Assembly (NCBI RefSeq): GCF_016093295.1
Contig: NZ_JAEDAL010000002.1
Span: 372,001-436,000 of the forward strand
Direction of reading: 5' to 3'
DNA length: 64,000 nucleotides
Origin: Inhella gelatinilytica
Lineage (GTDB): Bacteria; Pseudomonadota; Gammaproteobacteria; Burkholderiales; Burkholderiaceae_C
Position numbers and translations under genes: made by a program. Shown piece after piece: positions 52,801-60,987 of the stretch. How positions within the stretch are numbered: the stretch's first letter is position 1; every line of letters begins with the position of its first letter. The notes beneath the pieces are model-generated. The model saw nothing but the letters and a program-made list of their open reading frames with translations, had not been told where the DNA came from and ran no database searches.

Positions 52801-52871
52801 TGCCCACCCTCGTGAGCTTGATGGCGCGCAAACGCGTGCCCGGCCCCAAGACCGAAGCGGCCCTGCCCTGA
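49818..52871 (+). CDS. RND efflux transporter permease subunit (HAE1/AcrB-type)
   Basis: A 1017-residue inner-membrane pump with the 12-helix RND layout: helix 1 at about 12-30, a large porter loop, helices 2-6 (about 330-460), helix 7 near 525, second loop, helices 8-12 (about 850-1000). The proton-relay Asp pair is in LAIGLVVDDAIVVLENIYRH (about 393-412). N-terminal IRRPVLAVVMSLLIVLIG and C-terminal PILMTTGAMVLGALPLAL are family-typical. It moves drugs or other compounds outward by proton antiport; the substrate is unknown. It follows the adaptor by 3 bases; no TolC-like gene is here. Confidence 0.96.
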   Translation: MQLAEISIRRPVLAVVMSLLIVLIGAVSFKQLSLREYPRIDEPVVTVSTRLAGASSEVIESQVSKVLEDSIAGIDGVEQLTSISRSERSQITVRFVLTKQPDDAAAEVRDRVARVRARLPSAADEPTISKVEADASPMIRIAFKSTTYDPMQVTDIVSRLVRPRLQTVPGVADVEINGERRYAMRVWIDADRLAAYRLTVQDVEDALRRQNLEVPAGRIESEQREFNVTARTDLNTVPQFEEVVVAQRNGAVVRLRDVARVEESAADERSRVRLNGVPSVGVGVIKQATANPLEVSAGVQKILPQIQAELPEGIEPELAADSSIFIERSVQSVYRTIAEAVVLVALVVFVFLRTLRASIIPLVTIPVSLIGSFALISLAGFTLNTLTLLALVLAIGLVVDDAIVVLENIYRHIEEGMTPFQAAIKGSREIGFAVIAMTLTLAAVFAPLAFTPGRTGRLFTEFALTLAGAVVVSGFVALTLTPMMCSVLLKAHQPGRFERFIEAALQGLDHGYRRALGFSLRHRWGVLVVMVASGIASWWLWSSAQRELAPIEDRGVIIMPVSAPDGATLQYTARYLDAVAALGNQYPELERAFAFIGGGQVSSGMTILRLVDWDQRTRSTRDIAQHLQPQIAQLPGVTAFPITPPSLGQGFRERPLSYVLIANDSWGNLGKVTQAFLAEMAKTPGFVQPDSDLRLNKPELVLEVDRDRAQDAGVSVDQVARAIETLLGSRNVTRYKREAEQYDVMVQLDGAARTTPDQIERLFVRGRGDAMIPLRSLVQVRETVSPRELNHFNQRRAVVITANLAPDFALGQALTEMDRIAKQVLPPGYATDVTGVSREFRASSGALNTVFALAVLFIFLVLAAQFESFIDPFIILMAVPLSLVGALLALKLSGGTLNTFSQIGLITLVGLITKHGILIVEFSNQLRREGLALQDAVLQASVHRLRPILMTTGAMVLGALPLALAHGAGAESRQPIGWVIVGGMSLGTVLTLFVVPTLVSLMARKRVPGPKTEAALP

Positions 52872-52904
52872 GACAATGCGCGCCCCTGACCGGAGCACCC
52901 AGCC

Positions 52905-53471
52905 ATGACGATCAAGAGCGACAAGTGGATCCGCCGCATGGCGGAACAGCACGGAATGATTGAACCCTTCGAGCCCGGGCAGGTGCGCGAGGTCAATGGC
53001 CGGCGCATCGTGAGCTACGGCACCAGCTCTTACGGCTACGACATCCGCTGCGCGCCGGAGTTCAAAGTGTTCACCAACGTGTACAGCACCGTGGTGGACC
53101 CCAAGGCGTTTGACGAAAAGAGCTTCGTCAACATCGAATCCGACGTGTGCATCATTCCGCCCAACAGCTTTGCGCTGGCCCGCACCGTCGAGTACTTCCG
53201 CATCCCGCGCAATGTGCTCACCATTTGCTTGGGCAAGAGCACTTACGCGCGCTGCGGCATCATCGTGAACGTCACCCCCTTCGAGCCCGAATGGGAGGGC
53301 CATGTGACGCTGGAGTTCAGCAACACCACGCCGCTGCCCGCCAAGATTTACGCTGGCGAGGGTTGCGCCCAGGTGCTGTTCTTTGAGTCCGACGAAGTGT
53401 GCGAAACGAGCTACCGCGACCGGGGCGGTAAGTACCAAGGGCAAAAGGGCGTCACCCTGCCCAAGACTTGA
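52905..53471 (+). CDS. dcd: dCTP deaminase
   Basis: A 188-residue trimeric enzyme that deaminates dCTP to dUTP for thymidylate synthesis. Length matches the family exactly. Signature parts: [44 protein letters not shown] with the catalytic Glu and Ser/Arg set, and the C-terminal [15 protein letters not shown]. It begins 33 bases after the RND pump and is convergent with the large lipoprotein gene. Confidence 0.98.
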   Translation: MTIKSDKWIRRMAEQHGMIEPFEPGQVREVNGRRIVSYGTSSYGYDIRCAPEFKVFTNVYSTVVDPKAFDEKSFVNIESDVCIIPPNSFALARTVEYFRIPRNVLTICLGKSTYARCGIIVNVTPFEPEWEGHVTLEFSNTTPLPAKIYAGEGCAQVLFFESDEVCETSYRDRGGKYQGQKGVTLPKT

Positions 53472-53504
53472 GCGCGATGGGCCCGGGCCTGTTGCCCAGG
53501 CGGA

Positions 53505-55388
53505 TCACACCTTGACCAGATAACGGCTGTAGTGTCGGCGCCCCTGGCCGTCGGCGGCTTCCAGCCACACCTCCGCCACGGTGCGCGTGGGCACGGCCCC
53601 AAAGGCGGGGATCGCGGCCTGCGTCGCCCCCGGCTCCACCACCACCTCCTGGCGCAACACGCCATTGGAGTAGCGCAAGAGCGCGCGAACCCGGAGCACT
53701 CGCAAGTCCGGTTGGGCTGCCGCCCAAGTGCTCCATTTCACCGTGACGCCCTGCATGAGCTGCGTCAGGGCCAGCGGCGCCTCGGTCGAAAGGCCTTCCA
53801 GCACCGGGTGCCGGGCGGTGGTTGGCTCCAGTTCCATCGAAGTGGGCAAGTAGCTTTGCGCGGTTTCGGCCCCACCGACGGTGGAATAGCCGGCGCGAAA
53901 GAGGGCGCCTCGTACTGCATCGGCACCCCCCAGCCAGCCAATCGTGCCGGGCGTCAGCCATTGATCGCTGGGCCCCCCGGTGGGGATCACCGAGACGGCA
54001 CCGACGGGGGCCACGCACAACAGCGTTTGCTGGCAGGTGGCCAAGGGCAGGGCGAAGCCGATGGCGGTCTGTACCGTAGCTGAGCTGATTCCAGACGGTT
54101 GTCCCGTCAGCCGGACTTCAACACCCTTGCCGGGTGTGGTCCCCGCACTGGCATCAACCGTGCCGTCGAACAGGTAGTGTTGGGCGCTGAAGGGCACAAC
54201 GGCAAAGCCGACTCCCTTGCCGTTGCCCACCAGGGACCAGCGTTTGGTGGTGGCGCTGTAGGTGGCGGCATTGATCAGGCGTTCTTGGACCTTGCCACTG
54301 CGGTCGGTGACCGCGCTGGCCACCGCGACTCGCAGGCAATTGCCTTTGGTGATGACTTCGTCCAGGCAGCCCAAGATCTGCAAAGGCCCCAGTTGCAGCC
54401 CGCGGTTGTTCCAGGCCAGCAGCAAATTGGCCAGATCGGCCAAGGTTCGGCCCTCATGCTGGGTGTAGCCCGTCAGCGCGGTGCTGCCGCTGAAGGTGGT
54501 GGCGCTGGCGCCCGTTTGGGCCAGCAGCGGGTTGAGCGTGGTCACGATGCCGTCCAGCGTGGTGGCAGGTGGCAAGACGGTGGCCGCCGCACTCGTGACC
54601 ACCGCCGTCGTGGTGACGGCACTGGCCGGCACCCCGGTCGAACCCTTGGCGAGCTCGGTTTTTGCCGTGCTCAGCTTGACTTCCACCTCTGCCGCCGGAC
54701 TGGGGACAAATTTGCTCGCCAGTGCGAGCTTGCCACTCTCGCGGTCGATCCACACGCGGGTGGATTCGAGCAGCAGGTCGGCGCTGCTCTTGCTGGTGGC
54801 AAATCCGGCATCGCTGATCAGGTCCAGCTTGCTGGCGTCGGTGATCTTGACGTCGGTGAGCGGCGACTTCAGCAAGCTCTTTAGGAAGGTGGCGGCATCG
54901 GCCACCCGCTTGCCGGCGTCGACCAGGCCGGCATCGGCGGCTTTGGCGAACGAAGGAGCCGGGTCATCGCCCAGCGCCAACGCTGTAACCGCCTGAGTCA
55001 GCGGTGTCAGGTGAACGGTCGTCGTGGCGCTGTTCGCCGCAGTGGGCACCAGCGTGTGGAACAGGACGGGCAGCCCGGCCGCGTCGACACCTTGGGCCTG
55101 CAGGAGCAAAGGCAGTGCGGGACTGGCGGCCGGTAACGTCAGGCGATAGCTGCCATCCACCGCATTGGCCGTGACTTTGCCCAGCGCCACGCCTTTGGCG
55201 TCCACGACGCTCACGGTCGCGCCCCCGACGGGCGCACCCACCGACACCACGCCCGAAAGAATGGGCGGCGTGGGGGGCGGCGCGCTGGCGCTGGAGCCGG
55301 GTGGGGTGGCCGCTTCACCGTCGCCCTTGCCGCCACATGCGCTCAGAAGGGCGAAAACCAGCAGGGGCAGGGTGAGAGAGCAACGCAT
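53505..55388 (-). CDS. large hypothetical lipoprotein
   Basis: A 627-residue predicted lipoprotein of unknown function. Signal with lipobox LSAC (MRCSLTLPLLVFALLSAC), a Pro/Ala/Ser-rich linker, then one Ig-like or carboxypeptidase-regulatory-like beta module (ILSGVVSVGAPVGGATVSVVDAKGVALG, about 42-70), a long Ala/Thr-rich middle, and a C-terminal part (about 330-627) with a cysteine pair (GCLDEVITKGNCLR) and beta-rich texture ending RHYSRYLVKV. It resembles other Burkholderiales surface lipoproteins with a prealbumin-like N-terminal domain, but I do not recognise a family. It is a single gene, divergent from the 107-residue unknown gene. Confidence 0.85.
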   Translation of the reverse strand: MRCSLTLPLLVFALLSACGGKGDGEAATPPGSSASAPPPTPPILSGVVSVGAPVGGATVSVVDAKGVALGKVTANAVDGSYRLTLPAASPALPLLLQAQGVDAAGLPVLFHTLVPTAANSATTTVHLTPLTQAVTALALGDDPAPSFAKAADAGLVDAGKRVADAATFLKSLLKSPLTDVKITDASKLDLISDAGFATSKSSADLLLESTRVWIDRESGKLALASKFVPSPAAEVEVKLSTAKTELAKGSTGVPASAVTTTAVVTSAAATVLPPATTLDGIVTTLNPLLAQTGASATTFSGSTALTGYTQHEGRTLADLANLLLAWNNRGLQLGPLQILGCLDEVITKGNCLRVAVASAVTDRSGKVQERLINAATYSATTKRWSLVGNGKGVGFAVVPFSAQHYLFDGTVDASAGTTPGKGVEVRLTGQPSGISSATVQTAIGFALPLATCQQTLLCVAPVGAVSVIPTGGPSDQWLTPGTIGWLGGADAVRGALFRAGYSTVGGAETAQSYLPTSMELEPTTARHPVLEGLSTEAPLALTQLMQGVTVKWSTWAAAQPDLRVLRVRALLRYSNGVLRQEVVVEPGATQAAIPAFGAVPTRTVAEVWLEAADGQGRRHYSRYLVKV

Positions 55389-55547
55389 GGTGGCGACGGC
55401 AATCAGGGTGAACGACGCGCCGATTGTCGAAAGGGGGGCGCGGCCTCAGGACGCAATCAACGGGGTGAAACCCCTGCAGGAAATTGGCCGGCAATTCCCT
55501 GCTTTTTCCGGCTCAAGTTTGACGGCCAGCGCGGCAGCATCCTGACC

Positions 55548-55871
55548 ATGGTCATCGATCTCCTCTCCCAAGCCGCTGCACCGGACGCTGATGCGCCGGG
55601 TGCTCCGTGGTTCGACGCGCGGCTGGACGGGCTGTTCAGCCTGGGTGGGCTGGGGGCGCCGGCCAGTTTGAATGAACTGCAGCGCTTTGCTCGACTGATG
55701 CAAACGCAGGGCCAAGGGGTCGAGGCGACCCGCATGCTTTTTGATGCGCCCTATGCGCACACCTTGCTGCAAAACGGCCGCAACAGCGCCTGTGCTCCCC
55801 TTGCGGAAATGGCCGAAGCGCTCTACCAGCGCTACCAAAACGCTGGGCAGTGGCTCGGGTTGGTGAATTGA
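55548..55871 (+). CDS. small hypothetical protein
   Basis: A 107-residue reading frame of unknown function (MVIDLLSQAAAPDADAPGAPWFDARLDGLF..., with a helical second half LNELQRFARLMQTQGQ...EMAEALYQRYQNAG). Codon use looks like neighbouring genes. No ribosome binding site is clear at ATG 55548. It converges on the glutaredoxin-like gene and diverges from the big lipoprotein across 159 bases, a gap in which I see nothing else. A competing minus-strand frame (55446-55838) looks less gene-like. Confidence 0.5.
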   Translation: MVIDLLSQAAAPDADAPGAPWFDARLDGLFSLGGLGAPASLNELQRFARLMQTQGQGVEATRMLFDAPYAHTLLQNGRNSACAPLAEMAEALYQRYQNAGQWLGLVN

Positions 55872-55904
55872 GCGTTTCCGCCAGCGTCGTGGACGGGCGC
55901 CGCC

Positions 55905-56375
55905 TTAACGGCGAAAGGCAGAGAAGAACTCGTCGTACGACGCGGCGGTAAATCCTGCTGTGGAGCGGTCTCCCGCCACCAGGTAGGGCACGGCTTTGCT
56001 GCCGGGTCGAACGCGCCGGTACTCCAGGGCCCCATCTGGATTTTCGGTGTCGATTTCCAGGAAGGGAATCCGATTCGCGAATAGGTAGGCCCGGGCTTGG
56101 CGGCAGTAGCCACACCATTGCGTGGTGTACAGACGCACCATCCCGAGCGCCGGCCCTGGGCTGTCCGGTTTCTTGTCCGCCGCCTTTCCAACTGCACCGG
56201 GCGGTGTTGCGGAGGGCGGCGCGACCTTGAGGTGCAGTTGGCTGGGCTTGCTGCCATCGGTTGGAGGCTTGTCGCTGTAAATCACTCGCCCATCCGGGCC
56301 GATGGATTTGTACAGCGGTTGCGCAGCGGTGGGCATGGCGGCGCAGGCGAGCGCCAGTAGGGCGATGCGAATCAT
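55905..56375 (-). CDS. secreted DUF4124 / glutaredoxin-like protein
   Basis: A 156-residue exported protein. Signal peptide MIRIALLALACAAMPTAAQ, then a DUF4124 segment (PLYKSIGPDGRVIYSDKPP), a short linker rich in Pro and Ala, and a glutaredoxin domain with a CGYC active site in TTQWCGYCRQARAYLFANRI (about 85-104) followed by VPYLVAGDRSTAGF. This fusion of DUF4124 to glutaredoxin is found in several betaproteobacteria; the redox partner is unknown. ATG 56375 was chosen for its clean signal peptide. Confidence 0.9.
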   Translation of the reverse strand: MIRIALLALACAAMPTAAQPLYKSIGPDGRVIYSDKPPTDGSKPSQLHLKVAPPSATPPGAVGKAADKKPDSPGPALGMVRLYTTQWCGYCRQARAYLFANRIPFLEIDTENPDGALEYRRVRPGSKAVPYLVAGDRSTAGFTAASYDEFFSAFRR

Positions 56376-56451
56376 GGGATTGATTGTGGATGAGGCAATC
56401 GTGCCCTGTGCACAGGGTTTCGAGATCTGTTTGCGCCGCGACAATGTCCGC

Positions 56452-57012
56452 ATGGCCCTCAAATCCACTGTGTACAAGGCGGCGCTCGGCGTGGCCGACA
56501 TCGACCACGGCTACTACGCCGACCACAACCTGACGCTGGCGCGTCACCCCAGCGAGACGGACGAACGCATGATGGTGCGCCTCGTGGCGCTGGCCTTGCA
56601 TGCCCATGAGCTGCAAACGCGCTGCAACGGTGACGCCACGCTCAGCTTTGGGGCAGGGCTGTGTGACCCCGACGACCCGGATGTGGTGCTGACGGACTTC
56701 ACCGGCGCCAAGCGGCTGTGGATCGAGGTCGGTCAGCCCGATGACAAGGCGCTTAGTAAGGCGTGCAGCAAGGCCGAGAGCGTGGTGGTTTACGCCTATG
56801 GCCCCACGGCCGAGGTCTGGTGGAAGGGCATTGAGAGCAAGCTCACGCGCATGGACAAGCTGCAGGTCTGGCGGCTGCCTCATGCCGCCATGGCCGGGCT
56901 GACTGCCTTGGCCGAGCGCAGCATGCAACTGCAAGCCACGATTCAGGAAGGCCACCTGATGCTGACCGGCGGCACCGGGTCGGCCGAGATCGAGGCGCAG
57001 CGCTGGCGTTGA
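56452..57012 (+). CDS. yaeQ: YaeQ family protein
   Basis: A 186-residue protein of the YaeQ family, which has a PD-(D/E)XK-like nuclease fold but no proven activity; the E. coli member was reported to affect RfaH-dependent transcription. Matching parts: MALKSTVYKAALGVADIDHGYY, HPSETDERMMVRLVALAL, LWIEVGQPDDKALSKA (acidic residues and Lys of the fold) and WKGIESKLTRMDKLQVWRLP. ATG 56452 is the family start; it diverges from the glutaredoxin-like gene across 76 bases. Confidence 0.95.
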   Translation: MALKSTVYKAALGVADIDHGYYADHNLTLARHPSETDERMMVRLVALALHAHELQTRCNGDATLSFGAGLCDPDDPDVVLTDFTGAKRLWIEVGQPDDKALSKACSKAESVVVYAYGPTAEVWWKGIESKLTRMDKLQVWRLPHAAMAGLTALAERSMQLQATIQEGHLMLTGGTGSAEIEAQRWR

Positions 57013-57025
57013 ACCTTGGCGCCCG

Positions 57026-57820
57026 TTACTCGGGGATGTGGATGCGCGCCTTGATGTGTTTGAGCTGCACCACCAGGGTGAAGCTCATGATCACCAACAG
57101 CGTCCAGGCGCTCCATTTGCTCATGTGCACCCGGGCCCAGGCGCCCAGTTGATGGGGATAGGCCCAGAGGCCGAAGAAGGTGCCCAGGTTCTCGGCCAGC
57201 CAGATGAAGAAGCCGATCAGCACGAAGGCGAGCACCAGCGGCATGCGGTAGTCCCGCTCGCGCGGGCGAAACACCACCGTGGTGCGGGCATAGAGGCCCA
57301 AGGCAAAGGCGGCCAGCACCCAGCGGTAGTCGCCGATCGCATGCTGGGTAAAGAAGTTCAGGTACAGGGCACCTGCCGCCAGGCCCGCCAGCCCGTAGGG
57401 CGGGTGGTGGCGCACGCGCAGGTCAAAGAGCCGCCACGCCTGGATGATGTAGCTGCCCACGGCGGCGTACATGAAGCCCGAAAACAGCGGCACGCCCCAG
57501 AGCTTGGTGTAGGCGAAGTCGGGGTAGCTCCAGGAGCGGATGGCGGCCGAGGTTTTGAACACTTCGAGCGCAAAGCCCAGCAGGTGAAACAGCGTGATGG
57601 CCTTGAGCTCGTCCCAGGTTTCACGGCCGCTCCACACCAAATGGGCCTGCACCAGCAAGGCCCAGATCAGCAGCACGTCGTATCGCGGCACTCCCAGGAG
57701 CCCCTCGCGCGGCACGGCAAACACGGCCACGAAGAACAGGAAGGCGAACCAGCAGGCCTGGGCTTCTTTGAGCGTGAAGGCGGCGAAATCCCGCGCCCAC
57801 TCGGCGCCTGAGGCCCTCAC
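57026..57820 (-). CDS. DUF817 family membrane protein
   Basis: A 264-residue integral membrane protein with about seven helices, DUF817 family, function unknown. Recognisable parts: LKEAQACWFAFLFFVAVFAVP, RETWDELKAITLFHLLGFALEVFKTS, YTKLWGVPLFSGFMYAAVGSYI and WLAENLGTFFGLWAYPHQ. The start is GTG 57820, which overlaps the lldD stop in the pattern GTGA, so the two are translationally coupled; longer frames upstream lie inside lldD. Confidence 0.88.
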   Translation of the reverse strand: MRASGAEWARDFAAFTLKEAQACWFAFLFFVAVFAVPREGLLGVPRYDVLLIWALLVQAHLVWSGRETWDELKAITLFHLLGFALEVFKTSAAIRSWSYPDFAYTKLWGVPLFSGFMYAAVGSYIIQAWRLFDLRVRHHPPYGLAGLAAGALYLNFFTQHAIGDYRWVLAAFALGLYARTTVVFRPRERDYRMPLVLAFVLIGFFIWLAENLGTFFGLWAYPHQLGAWARVHMSKWSAWTLLVIMSFTLVVQLKHIKARIHIPE

Positions 57821-58992
57821 GCGCCCGGTGCCTGGGCCCAGGCGGGCAGGGCGTGCGCCGCCAGCACGCCGCGGTCCACGTCGGCCAGGCGGGTCTTGCC
57901 GCAAAAGGCCATGGTCAGGTCCAATTCCCGCTCGATGATCTCCAAGCAGCGCGTGACCCCCGCCTCGCCCATCGCCCCCAGGCCATAGAGGAAGGCGCGG
58001 CCGATGTAGGTGCCGCGGGCCCCCAGCGCCCAGGCCTTCAGCACGTCCTGGCCGCTGCGGATGCCGCCGTCCACATGGACCTCGATGTCTCGCCCCACGG
58101 CCTGAACGATGCGCGGCAGCACCGCGATGCTGCTCTCGGCCCCGTCCAGTTGCCGCCCCCCGTGGTTGGAGACGATGAGCGCGTCGGCGCCACTGGCGAC
58201 CGCCAGGCGGGCGTCCTCCTCATCCAAGATGCCCTTGAGGATGAGCTTGCCGCCCCAGCGCTTTTTGATCCATTCCACGTCGCCCCAGTTCAGCGCCGGG
58301 TCGAATTGTTCGGCCGTCCACGAGGCGAGGCTGGTGGTGTTGCTCACGCCTTTGGCATGGCCCACGATGTTGCCAAAGCCCCGTCGCGGCGTGCGCGCCA
58401 GGCCCCAGCACCAGCGCGGCTTGGTGGCCAGGTTGATCAAGTTGGCCAGCGTCGGTTTGGGGGGCGAGGACAGCCCGTTCTTGAGGTCCTTGTGGCGCTG
58501 ACCGAGGATTTGCAGGTCCAGCGTCAGCACCAAGGCACTGCACTGGGCCGCCTTGGCGCGGTCGATCAGGGCCTCGACGAAGGCGCGGTCCTTCATGACG
58601 TACAGCTGAAACCAAAAAGGTTTTTCGGTGGCCGACCGGACGTCCTCGATGGAGCAGATGCTCATGGTGGAGAGCGTGAAGGGCACACCAAAGCGCTCGG
58701 CGGCACGCGCGGCCAGCATCTCGCCGTCGGCATGTTGCATGCCGGTCAGGCCGGTGGGCGCCAGGGCCACGGGCATGCGCACGGGCTGCCCCACCAGGCT
58801 CGCCGCCACGCTGCGGTTTTCCAGGTTGACGGCCACGCGCTGGCGCAGCTTGAGCGCCTGAAAGTCGGCCTCGTTGGCCCGGTAGGTGGACTCGGTCCAA
58901 CTGCCCGCGTCGGCGTAGTCATAGAACATGCGCGGCACGCGGCGCTGGGCGAGACGACGCAGGTCTTCGATGCAGGTGATGACGGCGCTCAT
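57817..58992 (-). CDS. lldD: FMN-dependent L-lactate dehydrogenase / alpha-hydroxy-acid oxidase
   Basis: A 391-residue FMN enzyme of the lactate dehydrogenase / glycolate oxidase family. FMN and active-site stretches: MFYDYADAGSWTESTYRANE (Tyr), LAPTGLTGMQHADGE, FWFQLYVMKDR, LTLDLQILGQRHKDL, LILKGILDEEDARLA (Lys), and SNHGGRQLDGAESS (catalytic His and Arg, about 279-292), then VDGGIRSGQDVLKA. Product would be pyruvate, with electrons to quinone; substrate range is not fixed by sequence. It lies 7 bases after a solute-binding-protein gene and overlaps DUF817. Confidence 0.92.
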   Translation of the reverse strand: MSAVITCIEDLRRLAQRRVPRMFYDYADAGSWTESTYRANEADFQALKLRQRVAVNLENRSVAASLVGQPVRMPVALAPTGLTGMQHADGEMLAARAAERFGVPFTLSTMSICSIEDVRSATEKPFWFQLYVMKDRAFVEALIDRAKAAQCSALVLTLDLQILGQRHKDLKNGLSSPPKPTLANLINLATKPRWCWGLARTPRRGFGNIVGHAKGVSNTTSLASWTAEQFDPALNWGDVEWIKKRWGGKLILKGILDEEDARLAVASGADALIVSNHGGRQLDGAESSIAVLPRIVQAVGRDIEVHVDGGIRSGQDVLKAWALGARGTYIGRAFLYGLGAMGEAGVTRCLEIIERELDLTMAFCGKTRLADVDRGVLAAHALPAWAQAPGA

Positions 58993-58999
58993 GGGCAGT

Positions 59000-59770
59000 T
59001 CAGGGGGTGAGGCCGTAAACGGCCAGGATGCGGGCCCACTCGCCGCTGTCGACCAGGGCTTGCAGGGCGGTCTGAAGGGTGGCGAGACGCAGGGGGGATC
59101 GGGGGGACAGCGCGCATGGGGCTGCGTAGCGGGTCAAGACCCATTCTTCGCGCAGCGGTTGCCCTTGCCGAATGGCTTCGCGCAGCACCAGGCGGTCGGT
59201 CACGGCGTAATCCATTCGCCCCATGGCGAGCTTGTTCAGATTGGCTTCCATGGTGGGCGCGTCGTCGCGTTTGAAGTCGCTGCCCAGCGCGGCTTCCACT
59301 TCGGCGTATCGATAGCCCAGGACCGTTCCCACGGACCGCTGGCGCAGGGCCAGCAAAGAACTCAGCGGGGCGGCGCTCGCACGGGCCGCCACCACGTCGG
59401 CGTTGGGAATGAGCGGCCTGGTGAATTGAAAATCGCTCCCGATCCACTCGGGGCGTGTGTAGCACAACAGGTCGCCTTCGCCATTGCGCAGGGCCGCGGG
59501 CGCACGCTTGCTGGGCAGCACCAGATACCGCGCTTGCAGCCCCATTCGCCGGGCCAGGGCGTCGCCCAGGTCTTTGACCAAGCCGCCCACCAAGGCACCC
59601 TCTTCAAAACGCGACAGGGGCGCCGTGTGATTGGAGGCCGCCACGAAAACGACGATGTTGGGCTCGCGCGCAACGCTCTCGGACAGGGGTGCCAGTGCGG
59701 CCAACACAGTCAAAACCTGTGCGGCGGCAAGCCACAGGCCCCGTCCGGTGCGTCGATACGTCCACTCCAT
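59000..59770 (-). CDS. family 3 solute-binding protein, orphan
   Basis: A 256-residue secreted protein. Signal peptide (about 1-35, LWLAAAQVLTVLAALAPLSESVA), then a periplasmic binding fold: VVFVAASNHTAPLS, LVGGLVKDLGDALARRMGLQARYLVLP, GEGDLLCYTRPEWI, SVGTVLGYRYAEVEAAL and LNKLAMGRMDYAVTD. It is a clear paralogue of the protein at 60241-60987, sharing the LGYRY and LA.GRM.YA segments. No permease or ATPase is near either. ATG 59770 is divergent to ybaN across 54 bases. It leads the unit to lldD and DUF817. Confidence 0.85.
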   Translation of the reverse strand: MEWTYRRTGRGLWLAAAQVLTVLAALAPLSESVAREPNIVVFVAASNHTAPLSRFEEGALVGGLVKDLGDALARRMGLQARYLVLPSKRAPAALRNGEGDLLCYTRPEWIGSDFQFTRPLIPNADVVAARASAAPLSSLLALRQRSVGTVLGYRYAEVEAALGSDFKRDDAPTMEANLNKLAMGRMDYAVTDRLVLREAIRQGQPLREEWVLTRYAAPCALSPRSPLRLATLQTALQALVDSGEWARILAVYGLTP

Positions 59771-59824
59771 GGTGAGGTAGTGTGCCGCACTCGTCACGCG
59801 CTCGTGGAGTGCGAAGATCCTTCC

Positions 59825-60250
59825 ATGCGCGATTCGTTGCCCGATACGTCGTCCGACTGGACCTGGGCTCGGCCCCTGTGGTTGCTGGCGGGGTGGGCCT
59901 GCACGCTCTTGGGCATTGCGGGCGTGATCCTGCCCCTGCTCCCGGGTGTTCCGTTCCTGCTGCTGGCGGCCTTCTGCTTTTCCAAGGGCAGCCCGCGGTG
60001 GGAGGCGTGGCTGGTAGCGCATCCCCAGCTTGGGCCCTATGTGTTGGACTGGCGGCGCTACGGGGTGATCCCCCGGCGGGCCAAGACCACAGCCTGGGCC
60101 ATGATGAGCCTGGGGGTGGCACTGGCCGCTTGGCGTGCGCCGTGGTGGGCCGCCCTGTGCGCGGGCATTACCTGCTTGTCGGTCGCGCTGTGGATGCGGG
60201 CGCAGCCCGAGGCGCCGCCGCCCCTCACCCGGCCCAGCGATCAGCGATAG
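59825..60250 (+). CDS. DUF454 (YbaN) family membrane protein
   Basis: A 141-residue inner-membrane protein with the YbaN pattern: LWLLAGWACTLLGIAGVILPLLPGVPFLLLAAFCFSKGS (starting at about 19), HPQLGPYVLDWRRYGVIPRRAKTTA and a last pair of helices. Function unknown. It reads rightward between two leftward solute-binding-protein genes; its end overlaps the end of the second by 10 bases. Confidence 0.92.
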   Translation: MRDSLPDTSSDWTWARPLWLLAGWACTLLGIAGVILPLLPGVPFLLLAAFCFSKGSPRWEAWLVAHPQLGPYVLDWRRYGVIPRRAKTTAWAMMSLGVALAAWRAPWWAALCAGITCLSVALWMRAQPEAPPPLTRPSDQR

Positions 60251-60987
60251 GTGGACAGGATGCGATCGATCTCGCCCTCGCGTACCAGGGCGGCCAGATG
60301 GGTTTGCACCTGCTGAAAGTCCAGGCTTGAGCGCTTGGATTGCGCGCACTGGGTGGTGTACTGCCGCAGCACCAGCACGGAGCGAATCTTGGTCTGTGGG
60401 TTGTGGCGCAAGTAGTGCCGCAACGGCAATTCTTCGACGATGGCGTAGCCCATGCGCCCGAGCGCCAGTTTGGCCAAGTTGCTGCGGGTGTCGGGCGCGT
60501 CAAACCGTTCAAACGGCAGGTCTTGATTGGGCTGGGCCAGCAAGTGGTTGTAGCGGTAGCCCAGCACGGTTCCCACCCGTCGGCCGGCGAGGTCCTCGAA
60601 CCGGTTGATGGGCGGCGCATCGTCTCGTGCTGCCACCACTTCCGCCACGGGAATCACCGGGCCTGTCCAAAGCAAGTCGCCATCCAGCCAGCCCGGCAGC
60701 ACGTAGCACACCAGATCGGCTTCACCGCTGTTCAGGGCCTCGCTCACGCGCTTGCCCGGCATGGGCAGGAAGCGGGCTTCACGCCCCATGCGTCGGGCCA
60801 GGGCTTCACCCACATCCTTGAGCACACCGCCCCGCAATTGCCGACTCTCAATCAGGACCAAGGGTTCGATCAAGTTGGTGGGCGTTACAAACACCATGGC
60901 CGGCGCTGCGGCGCGGGGGGCGCAGCAGGCCATGACGAGCGCGGCACCCGTCAGCCCTCGTGCCAGCGTTCGGAACCGGGCCATCAT
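60241..60987 (-). CDS. family 3 solute-binding protein, orphan (paralogue)
   Basis: A 248-residue secreted protein with an N-terminal signal (MMARFRTLARGLTGAALVMACCAPRAAA) and the same fold as the 59000-59770 protein: VFVTPTNLIEPLVL, GGVLKDVGEALARRMGREARFLPMP, SGEADLVCYVLPGWL, RVGTVLGYRYNHLLA and LAKLALGRMGYAIVEELPL. There is no transporter nearby. ATG 60987 overlaps the serB stop by 4 bases, so it is the last gene of mfd-serB. Two cysteines (CC in the signal; VCYVL, TTQCAQ in the mature part) are shared with the paralogue and may pair. Confidence 0.85.
   Translation of the reverse strand: MMARFRTLARGLTGAALVMACCAPRAAAPAMVFVTPTNLIEPLVLIESRQLRGGVLKDVGEALARRMGREARFLPMPGKRVSEALNSGEADLVCYVLPGWLDGDLLWTGPVIPVAEVVAARDDAPPINRFEDLAGRRVGTVLGYRYNHLLAQPNQDLPFERFDAPDTRSNLAKLALGRMGYAIVEELPLRHYLRHNPQTKIRSVLVLRQYTTQCAQSKRSSLDFQQVQTHLAALVREGEIDRILSTYR

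Noticed and set aside
55446-55838. 130-residue minus-strand frame near the small hypothetical gene
   Set aside because: Less gene-like composition, no start signal, and it overlaps the plus-strand frame that has better codon texture.
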